A stretch of 64,000 nucleotides of DNA from Bacteroidota bacterium (GTDB lineage Bacteria > Bacteroidota > Bacteroidia > Flavobacteriales_D > Crocinitomicaceae), in NCBI GenBank assembly GCA_024280155.1, contig JAJRQQ010000015.1:1-64000 (forward strand). The letters are read 5' to 3'. Of this stretch, positions 38,093-47,922 are shown one piece after another. Below the pieces are notes generated by a model. It searched no databases. It saw nothing but the letters and a program-made list of their open reading frames with translations, and was not told the DNA's origin. The stretch's first letter is position 1, and every line of letters begins with the position of its first letter. Position numbers and translations under genes: made by a program.

Positions 38093-39010
38093 ATGAAAAT
38101 TCTTATCACAGGTGGAGCCGGTTTTATCGGAAGTAATTTAACGAAAAGATTGGTCGATGACGGGCATGATATTGTTGTGCTTGATTCTTTGCTTCGCGGA
38201 AATAAGTTAGAAAAAGAAACTTTCTCTAAAATTGATTTCATCAAAGGAGATGTAAGAGATTTAGAATTGGTTACAAATGCCTCAAAAGGTTGTGATTTAA
38301 TTTTCCATCTTGCTGCCGTTCTCGGTGTTGACATTGTTGCTGACAATCCTGTTGAAACAATGGATGTGGAAGTAATCGGCACAAGAAATGTCGTTTACGC
38401 TGCTGAAGTGAATAATATTAAGAAAATAATGTATGCCTCAACAAGTGGAATCTATGGTCATTCAGCTATTGAAAGTGCACTGACCGAAGATGTTTTAGTT
38501 GACCCACATACTTCGTATGCCATGGCAAAACGTTACAACGAAATTTACTTAGCTTCTCATCACGAAGAAAAAGGAATTGACATTGTTTCTTTACGTTTTT
38601 TCAATGTTTACGGATGGAATCAAGACAATAGAATGGTTGTCCCTCTATTTTTCGAACAAGCAATCGCCAATCAACCCATCACAGTTTTTGGAAACGGGAA
38701 ACAAACACGTGATTTCACTTACATCGATGATACAGTAGATGCTTGTGTGAACTTGATGAGCCTGAAAGGATGTCACACCGTTAATATCGCCAACGAGACA
38801 GAATGGTGTATTGATGATGTCGCTGAAAAGATTAAAAAAATAACAAATTCAAATTCAGAAATACGATTTATTCAAGCACCTAAAAAACGTTACGACTATG
38901 AAGTTGAACGTCGCGTAGGTAGTTCGAAAAAATTAAAATCATTGACAGGTTCAAAACCTGACACATCCTTAGAAGAAGGGTTAAAATTAATTTATAAACG
39001 TAATTATTAA
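38093..39010 (+). CDS. NAD-dependent epimerase/dehydratase (extended SDR)
   Basis: A 305-residue sugar-nucleotide SDR. It has the Rossmann motif [10 protein letters not shown] (7-17), [21 protein letters not shown], and the catalytic pair YAMAKR (Tyr, Lys), with [15 protein letters not shown] near the substrate site. UDP-glucose 4-epimerase, UDP-glucuronate decarboxylase or a dTDP-sugar enzyme are all possible. TAATTTTG at 38042-38049 is a candidate -7 element. Confidence 0.85.
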   Translation: MKILITGGAGFIGSNLTKRLVDDGHDIVVLDSLLRGNKLEKETFSKIDFIKGDVRDLELVTNASKGCDLIFHLAAVLGVDIVADNPVETMDVEVIGTRNVVYAAEVNNIKKIMYASTSGIYGHSAIESALTEDVLVDPHTSYAMAKRYNEIYLASHHEEKGIDIVSLRFFNVYGWNQDNRMVVPLFFEQAIANQPITVFGNGKQTRDFTYIDDTVDACVNLMSLKGCHTVNIANETEWCIDDVAEKIKKITNSNSEIRFIQAPKKRYDYEVERRVGSSKKLKSLTGSKPDTSLEEGLKLIYKRNY

Positions 39011-39015
39011 GTCAA

Positions 39016-40290
39016 ATGTCAAAAGATACAGTCATTTCCAATCTTATCAAAGAAGAAAAACACAGACAACAAAACGGTATTGAACTTATCGCTTCGGAAA
39101 ACTTTGTAAGTAATGAGGTTATGGAGGCAATGGGAAGCATCCTTACCAACAAATATGCAGAAGGTCTGCCAGGTAAACGCTACTATGGAGGTTGTGAAGT
39201 CGTTGATAAAATAGAAACTATTGCCATAGAAAGACTGTGTAAATTGTTTGGTGCTGAATGGGCAAACGTTCAACCACATTCAGGATCTCAAGCGAATGCA
39301 GCAGTTATGTTGGCGTGTCTTAAACCTGGTGATAAAATTTTAGGATTTGATCTTTCTCACGGTGGACATCTTACACACGGTTCTCCTGTTAATTTTTCTG
39401 GAAAACTATATAAAACATCATTCTATGGTGTAAATAAAGAAACTGGTCGGGTGGATTATGACATGATGGAAAGAGTTGCGATTGAAGAGAAACCTCAGTT
39501 AATTATCTGTGGTGCTTCTGCATATTCTCGTGACTGGGACTATAAGCGTGTACGTGAAATTGCAGACAAAGTTGGCGCGTTAATTCTAGCTGATATTTCT
39601 CACCCTGCAGGATTAATTGCCGCTGGACTTCTTAATAACCCGATGGAACATTGTCATATTATTACAACAACTACTCACAAAACATTACGTGGACCTAGAG
39701 GTGGTGTAATTATGCTTGGAAAAAACTTCCCAAACCCTTTTGGTTTAAAATGGAAAAATGGAAATCCAAAATCAATGGCGGCTTTATTAGACGCAGCAGT
39801 TTTTCCAGGATCACAAGGTGGACCTCTTGAACACGTTATTGCTGCAAAAGCAGTAGCATTTGGCGAAGCTTTGACAGATGACTATAAGGACTACATGAAA
39901 CAAGTTCAAAAGAATGCAAGCGTTATGGCTGATGCATTTGTTGCTAAAGGCTATGGAGTTGTTTCTAATGGGACAGATAATCATTCGATGTTGATTGATC
40001 TTCGGTCAAAAGGAGTAACAGGAAAAGATGCTGAAAACGCTTTAGTACTTGCTGACATTACAGTAAATAAGAACATGGTTCCTTTTGATACAGAATCTCC
40101 TTTTGTGACCTCTGGAATTAGAGTAGGTACACCTGCAATTACAACTCGAGGAGTAAAAGAAGATGAAATGGAGAAAGTAGTTGAATTAATTGATCGAGTA
40201 ATTACAAATATCGATAACACTGAAATAATTGGGGAAGTAAAAAAAGAAGTGAATACTATGATGGGAGGAAGACCTCTTTACGTGAAATAG
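39016..40290 (+). CDS. glyA: Serine hydroxymethyltransferase
   Basis: PLP enzyme that turns serine and THF into glycine and methylene-THF. The 424 residues have [50 protein letters not shown], the PLP lysine in [14 protein letters not shown] (K222) and [17 protein letters not shown]. It starts 5 nt after the epimerase gene and may be co-transcribed with it. Confidence 0.98.
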   Translation: MSKDTVISNLIKEEKHRQQNGIELIASENFVSNEVMEAMGSILTNKYAEGLPGKRYYGGCEVVDKIETIAIERLCKLFGAEWANVQPHSGSQANAAVMLACLKPGDKILGFDLSHGGHLTHGSPVNFSGKLYKTSFYGVNKETGRVDYDMMERVAIEEKPQLIICGASAYSRDWDYKRVREIADKVGALILADISHPAGLIAAGLLNNPMEHCHIITTTTHKTLRGPRGGVIMLGKNFPNPFGLKWKNGNPKSMAALLDAAVFPGSQGGPLEHVIAAKAVAFGEALTDDYKDYMKQVQKNASVMADAFVAKGYGVVSNGTDNHSMLIDLRSKGVTGKDAENALVLADITVNKNMVPFDTESPFVTSGIRVGTPAITTRGVKEDEMEKVVELIDRVITNIDNTEIIGEVKKEVNTMMGGRPLYVK

Positions 40291-40309
40291 AAGTTTAAAA
40301 ATAATTTTA

Positions 40310-40317
40310 TAACTTTG
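40310..40317 (+). promoter_or_regulatory. -7 promoter element for the secreted protein at 40371
   Basis: TAACTTTG, perfect TAnnTTTG, 53 nt before the ATG. The gap to glyA is only 80 nt, so it may act alongside read-through from glyA. Confidence 0.45.
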
Positions 40318-40370
40318 ATGACCATTCTTCGGCACAGTATTTGAAAATAAGAAGAAAAAAATAAACAACT

Positions 40371-41105
40371 ATGAAAAATATATTCGTCTTAATCAGTTTT
40401 GTATTTCTAACTACATTAGTGAATGCTCAACCTCCAAAATACAGCGATTTACAAATTCTTTACGCAGATGCTAATTACGAAAAACTAGCTAAAGTTGCGG
40501 CGAATTATACGGAGAAAGACAAAACAAAAAAAGACGTCTTACCATACATATGGCTTTCTAAAGGCTTGTACAAAATCTCATTATCAGGAACGACAGACCC
40601 TCGTTTTAAAAATGCCTATAAAGATGCAATCAAGTATCTTTCTAAAGGAATGAAATACGATTTAAAGTACAACGAAGGTGCTACTATAGAAGAACATCGT
40701 GAGTTTGTTGACAAGTTTCAATTGAGCTTATTTGAAATCATTGACAATGAAATGTCCGGTGGAAGTTCTAAAAGAGCCGGTTCTTGGATAATCAAATATC
40801 AAAAAATAACAACCAATCCTGTGGGAGCAAAATACCTTTTAGGTGCAACCAAATATATGAATCAGGACAAATCAACAGCAAGAACACTTTGGAAAGAAGG
40901 GAAGACCATGTTAGATGCTTTAACTTCTGTTGATTCTTTTTCTGAAGCCGATTTAAAATTATTCAAAATTGGACTATTATATACTGCTCAAACACTAAAG
41001 GACACTCGCCAAATTGATAAAGCAAGAGCGTTATTAAATAGTGCTGCACAGTGGTTTGAAAATGATGACGATTGGAAAGAACGCTACGACGAAATAGTCA
41101 ATTAA
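40371..41105 (+). CDS. Secreted or periplasmic protein of unknown function
   Basis: A 244-residue protein with signal peptide MKNIFVLISFVFLTTLVNAQ and no lipobox. The mature part is helical with TPR-like spacing (YADANYEKLAKVAANYTEKD, IWLSKGLYKISL, ATKYMNQDKSTARTLWKEG, DKARALLNSAAQWFEND), so it may be a TPR-type repeat protein. No specific family recognised. It has a strong terminator right behind it. Confidence 0.75.
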   Translation: MKNIFVLISFVFLTTLVNAQPPKYSDLQILYADANYEKLAKVAANYTEKDKTKKDVLPYIWLSKGLYKISLSGTTDPRFKNAYKDAIKYLSKGMKYDLKYNEGATIEEHREFVDKFQLSLFEIIDNEMSGGSSKRAGSWIIKYQKITTNPVGAKYLLGATKYMNQDKSTARTLWKEGKTMLDALTSVDSFSEADLKLFKIGLLYTAQTLKDTRQIDKARALLNSAAQWFENDDDWKERYDEIVN

Positions 41106-41113
41106 AAAAAACT

Positions 41114-41144
41114 AAAACGGGTTGAATAATTTTCAACCCGTTTT
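41114..41144 (+). terminator. Rho-independent terminator after the gene at 40371-41105
   Basis: AAAACGGGTTGAA / TTCAACCCGTTTT, a perfect 13-bp stem with a 5-nt loop, 8 nt after the stop codon. The upstream side is A-rich and the downstream T-run is TTTT. Confidence 0.85.
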
Positions 41145-41210
41145 GCTATTATTAACATTCTCTACTGTATAAAAATTCTTCTTTTCAAAGGTGAAGATTC
41201 AAACAATCAC

Positions 41211-41218
41211 TATATTTG
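41211..41218 (+). promoter_or_regulatory. -7 promoter element for the DivIC/FtsB gene
   Basis: TATATTTG, perfect TAnnTTTG, with only 4 nt (tttt) to the ATG at 41223; a leaderless mRNA is implied. No TTG at the -33 position. Confidence 0.45.
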
Positions 41219-41222
41219 TTTT

Positions 41223-41507
41223 ATGAAGAAATACTTTCCTTTTCTAAAAAACAAATTCATTTTAACGAGTATAATATTTTTATTCTTCATTTTATTTTTG
41301 GATGAATTTGACATCTTTTCTGTCATTTCGAACAATTCAAAATTGATGGACCTAAAAGAAAAGAAAATAGAGATGCTGCTCGAACTTAATAAAACACAAT
41401 TAACGCTTGATCGTTTAGAGTATCCTTCAGAAGTGGAACGTTTTGCTCGGGAAGAAAAATTCTTTAAAAAAGATGATGAAGATATATTTGTCATTTTTGA
41501 AGAATAA
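41223..41507 (+). CDS. Septum formation initiator, FtsB/DivIC family
   Basis: A 94-residue bitopic cell-division protein: a short basic N-terminus (MKKYFPFLKNK), one membrane helix (ILTSIIFLFFILFL), a leucine-rich coiled coil (DLKEKKIEMLLELNKTQLTL) and the family end EYPSEVERFAREEKFFKKDDED. It should pair with FtsL and FtsQ at the septum. Confidence 0.92.
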   Translation: MKKYFPFLKNKFILTSIIFLFFILFLDEFDIFSVISNNSKLMDLKEKKIEMLLELNKTQLTLDRLEYPSEVERFAREEKFFKKDDEDIFVIFEE

Positions 41508-41597
41508 TTTCTCCAAGAAAGCCAATTCTTTAATAAATTTTCCGCCCTTAATTGTCAATCTAATCCCTTTTTAATTTCAAGTATTGCAACATTCAAT

Positions 41598-41605
41598 TAT
41601 CTTTG
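41598..41605 (+). promoter_or_regulatory. -7 promoter element for ychF
   Basis: TATCTTTG, perfect TAnnTTTG, 18 nt before the ATG at 41624. The TTG at 41584-41586 is too close (11 nt) to be the -33 element. Confidence 0.45.
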
Positions 41606-41623
41606 TTAAAAAAACAATACTCA

Positions 41624-42721
41624 ATGGCATTAAAATGTGGAATTGTTGGATTACCAAATGTAGGGAAGTCCACTTTATTTAATTGTTTGTCCAATGCAAA
41701 AGCGCAATCGGCAAATTACCCTTTCTGTACAATAGAACCTAACGTTGGAACAATTTCAGTTCCTGATGAACGCCTCGAAAAATTAGAAGAACTTGTAAAA
41801 CCTGAGCGTGTTTTACCAACGACAATGGAGATTGTTGATATCGCTGGTTTAGTAAAAGGAGCATCAAAAGGAGAAGGTCTTGGTAATCAATTCTTAGCAA
41901 ATATTCGAGAAACAGATGCTATCATCCATGTCGTTCGTTGTTTTGAAGATGACAATATAATTCACGTGGATGGATCAATTGACCCTGTTCGTGACAAAGA
42001 AGTTATCGATATTGAGTTGCAATTAAAAGATTGGGAGAGTATTGAGAAAAAAATCAATACAATGGCTAGAGCTGTCAAATCTGGTGATAAAGATTTAATC
42101 AAAGAATATGATTTAGCAGTAGCCATCAAAGCAACCCTTGAAGAAGGGAAGTCTATCCGTTCAATGAACTTTGACGAGAAAGAAGCGGTTATTGTTCAAG
42201 CAATGCAACTAATTACAAGCAAACCTGTAATGTATTTGTGTAATGTAGATGAATCTTCTGTAAAAGATGGAAATAAATATGTGGATGCCATACGTGAATC
42301 TGTAAAAGATGAAGACGCTGAAGTGCTCGTTATTGGCGCAGCAATTGAAGCAGACATCATGGATCTTGAAACCTATGACGAACGTCAAATGTTTTTGGAC
42401 GAATTAGGATTAGAAGAAGTCGGTGTAAATCGCCTGATTCGTTCTGCTTATTCTTTATTAAATTTAGATACTTATTTCACGGCTGGTGTTAAAGAAGTTC
42501 GCGCATGGACAATCCACAAAGGTTCTACCGCTCCTCAAGCAGCTGGTGTAATTCATACCGATTTTGAAAAAGGTTTTATCCGTGCTGAAGTAATGAAGTA
42601 CAACGATTTTATTGAACTAGGCAGTGAGAATGCAGTTAAAGATGCCGGAAAATTTAGAGTTGAGGGTAAAGAATATATTGTAGAAGATGGAGATATTATG
42701 CATTTTAGATTTAATGTGTAG
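41624..42721 (+). CDS. ychF: Redox-regulated ATPase YchF (Obg family)
   Basis: A 365-residue P-loop NTPase of the Obg family that prefers ATP. KCGIVGLPNVGKSTLFN is the G1 loop, NYPFCTIEPNVG switch I, DIAGLVKGASKGEGLGNQFL G3, and the TGS domain is at the C-terminus (IRAEVMKYNDFIELGSENA). ATG 41624 (MALKCGIVG) is the conserved start; an in-frame TTG 21 nt upstream would sit inside the promoter leader. It binds ribosomes and affects stress responses. Confidence 0.96.
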   Translation: MALKCGIVGLPNVGKSTLFNCLSNAKAQSANYPFCTIEPNVGTISVPDERLEKLEELVKPERVLPTTMEIVDIAGLVKGASKGEGLGNQFLANIRETDAIIHVVRCFEDDNIIHVDGSIDPVRDKEVIDIELQLKDWESIEKKINTMARAVKSGDKDLIKEYDLAVAIKATLEEGKSIRSMNFDEKEAVIVQAMQLITSKPVMYLCNVDESSVKDGNKYVDAIRESVKDEDAEVLVIGAAIEADIMDLETYDERQMFLDELGLEEVGVNRLIRSAYSLLNLDTYFTAGVKEVRAWTIHKGSTAPQAAGVIHTDFEKGFIRAEVMKYNDFIELGSENAVKDAGKFRVEGKEYIVEDGDIMHFRFNV

Positions 42722-42758
42722 GTTGGGGCTTCGACAAGCTCAGCCCTCAATACTCAAT
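42718..42758. repeat. Dispersed intergenic element (GTAGGTTGGGG...TCGACA)
   Basis: GTAGGTTGGGGCTTCGACA begins inside the ychF stop codon and continues with AGCTCA and CTCAATn copies. The first 19 bp match the element at 50669-50687 at all but two positions, and TTCGACAnGCTCA recurs at 33000-33012. It is G-richer than the surrounding DNA. Confidence 0.6.
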
Positions 42759-42799
42759 CCTCAGAACTCATTAAAATAACAAGATAAACAAAATAAGAT

Positions 42800-44053
42800 A
42801 TGAATATAGCAGCAAATAACCCGAAATTAAAAACATGGATTGAAGTTCCTGAAAACTCAGATTTCCCTATTCAAAACATTCCATTTGGAATCATTGAGGT
42901 AAAAGGTGAATCTCCGAGAGTTGCTTCTAGAATTGGTGATTATGCTATTGATTTAAAGTCTCTTTTTGTTTTAGGTTATTTAGATAATCTGCCTTTTACT
43001 TTAGAGGATTTTGATACGAATTTCTTGAACTCTATGATGATGAAAGGAAAAGAAGGTACGCGTAAATTAAGAAATCGTATATCTAAACTTTTCAGTACAG
43101 AGCATGATGATTTAAAGAAGAATGAACATCACGTTTCTCAAGTCTTGGTTGACATGGAGGTAGTTACAATGCTATTACCGATTGAAACCAGAGATTATAC
43201 TGATTTTTATTCTAGTGAACAACATGCATTTAATGTTGGTTGCCTTTTCAGAGACCCCGACAATGCATTATTGCCCAATTGGAAACACATCCCAGTTGGC
43301 TATCACGGAAGAGCTTCTTCGATTATAGAATCTGGTGTTGCAATTCATCGTCCAAAAGGTCAAAAGACACCACCTACTGCAGAAGTACCTGTTTTTGGTC
43401 AATCTAATTTGTTGGATTTTGAATTAGAGACTGTATTCTTTACATACCAAGGAAAGCCTTTAGGAGATTCTATCACAACAGAAGAAGCGGATAATTATAT
43501 TTTTGGAATGGCATTATTCAACGATTGGAGTGCTAGAGATATTCAAGGATGGGAATATGTTCCTCTTGGACCTTTCTTAGGAAAGAATTTTGCTTCCTGT
43601 GTTTCTCCATGGATTGTAACGATTGATGCTCTTGAACCATTTAGAATACCTGGTCCGAAACAAGACAATCCTAAAATCTTACCTTATTTAGAATACCTAG
43701 GAGACAAACACATCGATGTTAAATTAGATGTCATCATCAAACCAGAGAATGGGGAAGAAAACATCGTTGGTCAATCGAATTACAAATACATGTACTGGAA
43801 TATGAATCAACAGCTAGCACATCACACTGTGAATGGCTGTAATATCAATTGTGGTGACGCAATGGGTTCTGGAACTATTTCAGGTCCAGAAGAAGGGATG
43901 TACGGTTCTATGCTTGAAATTTCTTGGAAAGGGACAAAACCATTTAAAATGTCTGACGGTACTGAACGTAAATTCATCCAAGATGGAGATACAGTGATTA
44001 TGAGAGGTTATTCTGAGAAGGACGGTGTTAGAATTGGATTTGGAGAGGTTTAA
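42800..44053 (+). CDS. fahA: Fumarylacetoacetase
   Basis: Last enzyme of tyrosine degradation: splits fumarylacetoacetate into fumarate and acetoacetate. The 417 residues match eukaryotic-type FAH in length. Visible: RDYTDFYSSEQHAFNVG with the catalytic Asp and His region, LPNWKHIPVGYHGRASSI, LDFELETVFF with metal Glu, LFNDWSARDIQGWEYVPLGP and NCGDAMGSGTISGP. It is not next to other tyrosine-pathway genes. Confidence 0.95.
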   Translation: MNIAANNPKLKTWIEVPENSDFPIQNIPFGIIEVKGESPRVASRIGDYAIDLKSLFVLGYLDNLPFTLEDFDTNFLNSMMMKGKEGTRKLRNRISKLFSTEHDDLKKNEHHVSQVLVDMEVVTMLLPIETRDYTDFYSSEQHAFNVGCLFRDPDNALLPNWKHIPVGYHGRASSIIESGVAIHRPKGQKTPPTAEVPVFGQSNLLDFELETVFFTYQGKPLGDSITTEEADNYIFGMALFNDWSARDIQGWEYVPLGPFLGKNFASCVSPWIVTIDALEPFRIPGPKQDNPKILPYLEYLGDKHIDVKLDVIIKPENGEENIVGQSNYKYMYWNMNQQLAHHTVNGCNINCGDAMGSGTISGPEEGMYGSMLEISWKGTKPFKMSDGTERKFIQDGDTVIMRGYSEKDGVRIGFGEV

Positions 44054-44086
44054 ACGAAAGTTTTACCTGCTAAATAACATTATTTT

Positions 44087-46294
44087 ATGAGCTCGGAAGA
44101 AAAGAAAATAGACTTAGAGAAAGAAAGAATTGAAATTCTGAACGCTTTTCGTGGAATTCTCCGTGCACATAAGAAAAGAACAAAAGAAGATACTCGAATT
44201 ATTCGTAAAGCATTTGATGTTGCAGTTGATGCACATAGTCACATGCGTAGAAAATCAGGTGAACCCTACATCTACCACCCTATTGCAGTAGCAAGAATTT
44301 GCATTGATGAGATGGGATTGGGCACTACTGCCATTGTATGCGCTTTACTTCACGACACCGTTGAGGACACTCACATTACACTCGAGGATATTGAAGATTT
44401 GTTTGGTGCAGAAGTTAGATTAATTATTGATGGACTAACTAAAATACCAGAAGTTTTTGACCAATCAGTTTCTATTCAAGCGGAGAATTTCCGTAAGATG
44501 ATTTTGACAATTTCAGATGATATTCGCGTGGTTCTAATCAAACTCGCTGACCGTCTACACAACATGCGTACGTTAGGCAGTATGCGCCATGACAAACAAT
44601 TAAAAATCGCATCCGAAACAAAATTTTTATACGCACCACTTGCACATCGACTCGGGTTATATTCTGTTAAAAGCGAATTGGAAGACCTCGCTTTTCTTTA
44701 CACGGAACCTCTTGTTTATGCAGAAATTGAAGATAAATTAAAATCCTCTAAAGATGCTCGTAATCGTTTTATCCGAAAATTTACGCAACCTATTCGTGAG
44801 GCATTATTACATGAAGGATATGTTTTTAAGATAAAAGTTCGAACAAAAGCCATTTCTTCTATTTGGAAAAAAATGAAATCGAAAGGTGTACCCTTCGAGG
44901 AAGTTTACGACATTTTTGCCATTCGAATTATTGTAGACACACCGCCTGAGTTAGAGAAACCTGATTCATGGAGAATTTACAGTCTAGTAACAGATTTCTA
45001 CCAACCAAGTCCCGACAGATTGAGGGATTGGATTTCTACGCCTCGTGCAAATGGTTATGAATCTTTGCACACCACGGTAATGTCACGCACAGGAAAATGG
45101 GTAGAAGTGCAAATTCGTTCGAAAAGAATGGATGAAATTGCTGAAAAAGGATTAGCAGCTCATTATCGATACAAAGAGTCAAAAAAAGGAGATAATAAAT
45201 TCGACCGTTGGGTATCTGAAATCAGAGATTTAATGGAAAATCCCGACCTAGATGCGATGGATTTCATCAATGAATTCAAATTGAATCTATTCACTGATGA
45301 AATATACATATTTACACCGAGAGGAGATTTGCGTGTTCTACCAACAGGTGCTACAATTCTAGATTTTGCGTACGACATTCATTCTGATATAGGAGATTCT
45401 TGTATCGGCGCAAAAGTGAATAATCGTTTGGTGCCACTTAGTCACCAATTAGAGAGTGGAAATCAAGTAGAAATTATAACAGCATCAAAACAAAAACCAA
45501 ATGAAGAATGGTTGAAATATGTTGTTACTGCTCGTGCAAAACAAAAAATTAAAACATCTCTAAACGAAGAGAGAAAAACAATCGCCTTAGATGGTAAAGA
45601 GATTCTTGATCGTAAATTTAAGCAACAAAACATTCGTTTTAATTCTGAAAACATTAGTGTTGTAGAAAAGTTTTACAAAATGCCAAATACTACAGAATTG
45701 TATTTCAGAATTGCAAAAGGTAAAATCGACTTACGTAAATTGCGTGAGATTGAAAATGTAAACGGTTTATTAAAAGAGGAAAAAAAGCATATACCCAAGT
45801 CAAAAAAAGCAAACGATACTTTTAAAACCATCACAAAAAAGGACACTATTCTTATCGGTGATGACTTTAAGAACATTGATTACGAACTAGCAAAGTGTTG
45901 TAGCCCAATCCCTGGAGATAGTGTTTTCGGTTTCATTACAATCAATGATGGAATAAAAATACATCGATACAATTGCCCTAATGCCGAACATTTACTTTCT
46001 AAAATGGCGTATCGCTGTTTAAAAGCTACCTGGAAAAATACAGATTTAAAAGAGAATCTTGCCTCAATCACCGTTCATGGTATCGACAGAATCGGAATTG
46101 TCAATAAAATCACCAATATTGTCACGCATGAACACGATATCAATATGCGTTCCATTTCTTTTGAAACAAACGATGGTATTTTTGTGGGGCACATGACTGT
46201 TTTAGTTTATGACACCGAGCATTTAGAAATTTTAATGCAAAAATTTGAGCAAGTAGAAGGCGTACAACGTGTGGTAAGACATATAAATGAATAA
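44087..46294 (+). CDS. Bifunctional (p)ppGpp synthetase/hydrolase RelA/SpoT
   Basis: A 735-residue long RSH protein. Domains in order: HD hydrolase (AFDVAVDAHSHMRRKSGEPY, CALLHDTVEDT, KLADRLHNMRTL), synthetase (YDIFAIRIIVDT, RANGYESLHTTVM, VEVQIRSKRMDEIAEKG), TGS (IYIFTPRGDLRVLPTGATIL), a Cys-containing helical region (YELAKCCSPIPGD) and a C-terminal ACT domain (GIDRIGIVNKITNIVT). The intact HDTVED site predicts hydrolase activity as in SpoT/Rel. Confidence 0.97.
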   Translation: MSSEEKKIDLEKERIEILNAFRGILRAHKKRTKEDTRIIRKAFDVAVDAHSHMRRKSGEPYIYHPIAVARICIDEMGLGTTAIVCALLHDTVEDTHITLEDIEDLFGAEVRLIIDGLTKIPEVFDQSVSIQAENFRKMILTISDDIRVVLIKLADRLHNMRTLGSMRHDKQLKIASETKFLYAPLAHRLGLYSVKSELEDLAFLYTEPLVYAEIEDKLKSSKDARNRFIRKFTQPIREALLHEGYVFKIKVRTKAISSIWKKMKSKGVPFEEVYDIFAIRIIVDTPPELEKPDSWRIYSLVTDFYQPSPDRLRDWISTPRANGYESLHTTVMSRTGKWVEVQIRSKRMDEIAEKGLAAHYRYKESKKGDNKFDRWVSEIRDLMENPDLDAMDFINEFKLNLFTDEIYIFTPRGDLRVLPTGATILDFAYDIHSDIGDSCIGAKVNNRLVPLSHQLESGNQVEIITASKQKPNEEWLKYVVTARAKQKIKTSLNEERKTIALDGKEILDRKFKQQNIRFNSENISVVEKFYKMPNTTELYFRIAKGKIDLRKLREIENVNGLLKEEKKHIPKSKKANDTFKTITKKDTILIGDDFKNIDYELAKCCSPIPGDSVFGFITINDGIKIHRYNCPNAEHLLSKMAYRCLKATWKNTDLKENLASITVHGIDRIGIVNKITNIVTHEHDINMRSISFETNDGIFVGHMTVLVYDTEHLEILMQKFEQVEGVQRVVRHINE

Positions 46295-46298
46295 AATT

Positions 46299-47921
46299 TT
46301 ATTCTTCGTTTAAAATCCGATCTTCTTCTTCCTTTTTTCGCTTTTCTAGGACACGTTCTTCCTCAAGGGAATCAAGTTCTTCGACGAGAATTAACAAATC
46401 ATCCTTCTTGCTTGGTCGCAAATAAAGTTTACTTACAAAACCTTGAACAAATTGCTCATCTTTCTTAATATTATTCATTGGGTAAAATGCACCTTCTGGT
46501 TTTTCGATATAAGTAACCCCAGTGATATCATTGCTGTCAATATCGATTCTTAATGTACTAGAATATAAACGGTTCATTCCTTTTCGACTTATCGTCACGG
46601 TAGAATCCGTTTTTAACTCTTCTTCTGGGTAGAAAATAGTAACAGCATTCCCCTTTACATTTGCACGATAGATTTCATTATTCCTAAAATTTGCGATAAT
46701 TTTCCGTCCAGCTATTTGGTTGTAGTAGTTGTCTTTTGCAACCTCCATTACAATGCTTGCGTGATCAATAATATCTACATGGTCTATTGTAGAATCATTC
46801 ATGAAAATTAATATTGTATCTCCTTTTAATTCAGCCATATTAGACCATACAATCGGCTGATTATTTAATAAAATATAATTTTCAGAAGAATTAAAGACGA
46901 TACTATCTGCTCTCGATTGAACTTTCCGAGAATACATTGCTGCGTGATGATACGCCTTTATTATATTAGAACTATCTATTTCTTCAACGAACAAGGTATC
47001 TGCATGTAAATAAAGTGTATCATCTTTCAGATATTTTGTTGCGAATGCTTTTTGAGTGATGTAGGACAAATTAGTACTGTCATTCATATACGCATATCCA
47101 CCAGTCATTTCAATTTTCTGCACAGTATCTATGAATAAAACATTTCCTTTTCCGATAGATAGTTTTTCTTTAGGTAGATAAATCAACGTATCTCCAGAAA
47201 TGTAATTATTTTCTTTCTGAATCCAAGCATTTTGCATCAACTCCCCTTCTTCAGAATCTGTATTATACCAGCCAGACTCACAAAACATCTTGGTTTCTTT
47301 CGCGGCAATATTCGTTTTTCCGTGAAAAACAACTCGTTTTTCTACGTAAATATATTGTAAAGTATCGGTTGTCATCTCCAGGTTATCACCTTTATAAACA
47401 ACTTCCTTACTGAAATAAAAGTTTTTTGAATTTGGATAAAAATAACCGATTTGACTCGTCAATACTTCATGAGAAACGATGCTTTCTACACGCCCACCAT
47501 AGTGATAAAATGCTTGCCCTTTCTTTGCATCGTAATCTAAGGTATCCGTTGTCAACTTAAATTCTTTGTCTCGTACGCGAACATTCCCCCAAAGTTTTGC
47601 TTTTTTTGTTCGTCCGTTATAGTAAAGTGAATCACAGAATAAATTCAGCGAGTTGCCTTTATTCACATGAACTTTTCCATAAGCCTTAACTGCATTCTGT
47701 TTTTTAAAATAATAAGCAGAATCACAGTACATCACATTTCCTTGATACTTAAAGCTCACATTTCCGTATAACTTCCCAACACCTGTTGACTCGTCATGTT
47801 CAAAACGATCAGAACCAGGGAGAAGCTCAAGGATATTATCTTGAGCAGCTAACTGAAAAGAAAGCAAAAAAAGTGCGCTTAAAAAAAACGCACTTTTAAT
47901 TCTATCTTGTATTGCTTTCAA
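46299..47921 (-). CDS. OstA-like protein (LptA/LptD N-terminal type domains)
   Basis: A 540-residue exported protein. A signal peptide (KSAFFLSALFLLSFQLAAQ) is followed by repeating beta-jellyroll strands (VGKLYGNVSFKYQGNVMYCD, GRTKKAKLWGNVRVRD, VYKGDNLEMTTDTL) of the OstA-like family, typical of periplasmic LPS transport. The start is a TTG directly after the purA stop; no ATG precedes the signal sequence. C-terminal tail is a charged helix (SLEEERVLEKRKKEEED). Confidence 0.88.
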   Translation of the reverse strand: MKAIQDRIKSAFFLSALFLLSFQLAAQDNILELLPGSDRFEHDESTGVGKLYGNVSFKYQGNVMYCDSAYYFKKQNAVKAYGKVHVNKGNSLNLFCDSLYYNGRTKKAKLWGNVRVRDKEFKLTTDTLDYDAKKGQAFYHYGGRVESIVSHEVLTSQIGYFYPNSKNFYFSKEVVYKGDNLEMTTDTLQYIYVEKRVVFHGKTNIAAKETKMFCESGWYNTDSEEGELMQNAWIQKENNYISGDTLIYLPKEKLSIGKGNVLFIDTVQKIEMTGGYAYMNDSTNLSYITQKAFATKYLKDDTLYLHADTLFVEEIDSSNIIKAYHHAAMYSRKVQSRADSIVFNSSENYILLNNQPIVWSNMAELKGDTILIFMNDSTIDHVDIIDHASIVMEVAKDNYYNQIAGRKIIANFRNNEIYRANVKGNAVTIFYPEEELKTDSTVTISRKGMNRLYSSTLRIDIDSNDITGVTYIEKPEGAFYPMNNIKKDEQFVQGFVSKLYLRPSKKDDLLILVEELDSLEEERVLEKRKKEEEDRILNEE

Positions 47922-47922
47922 T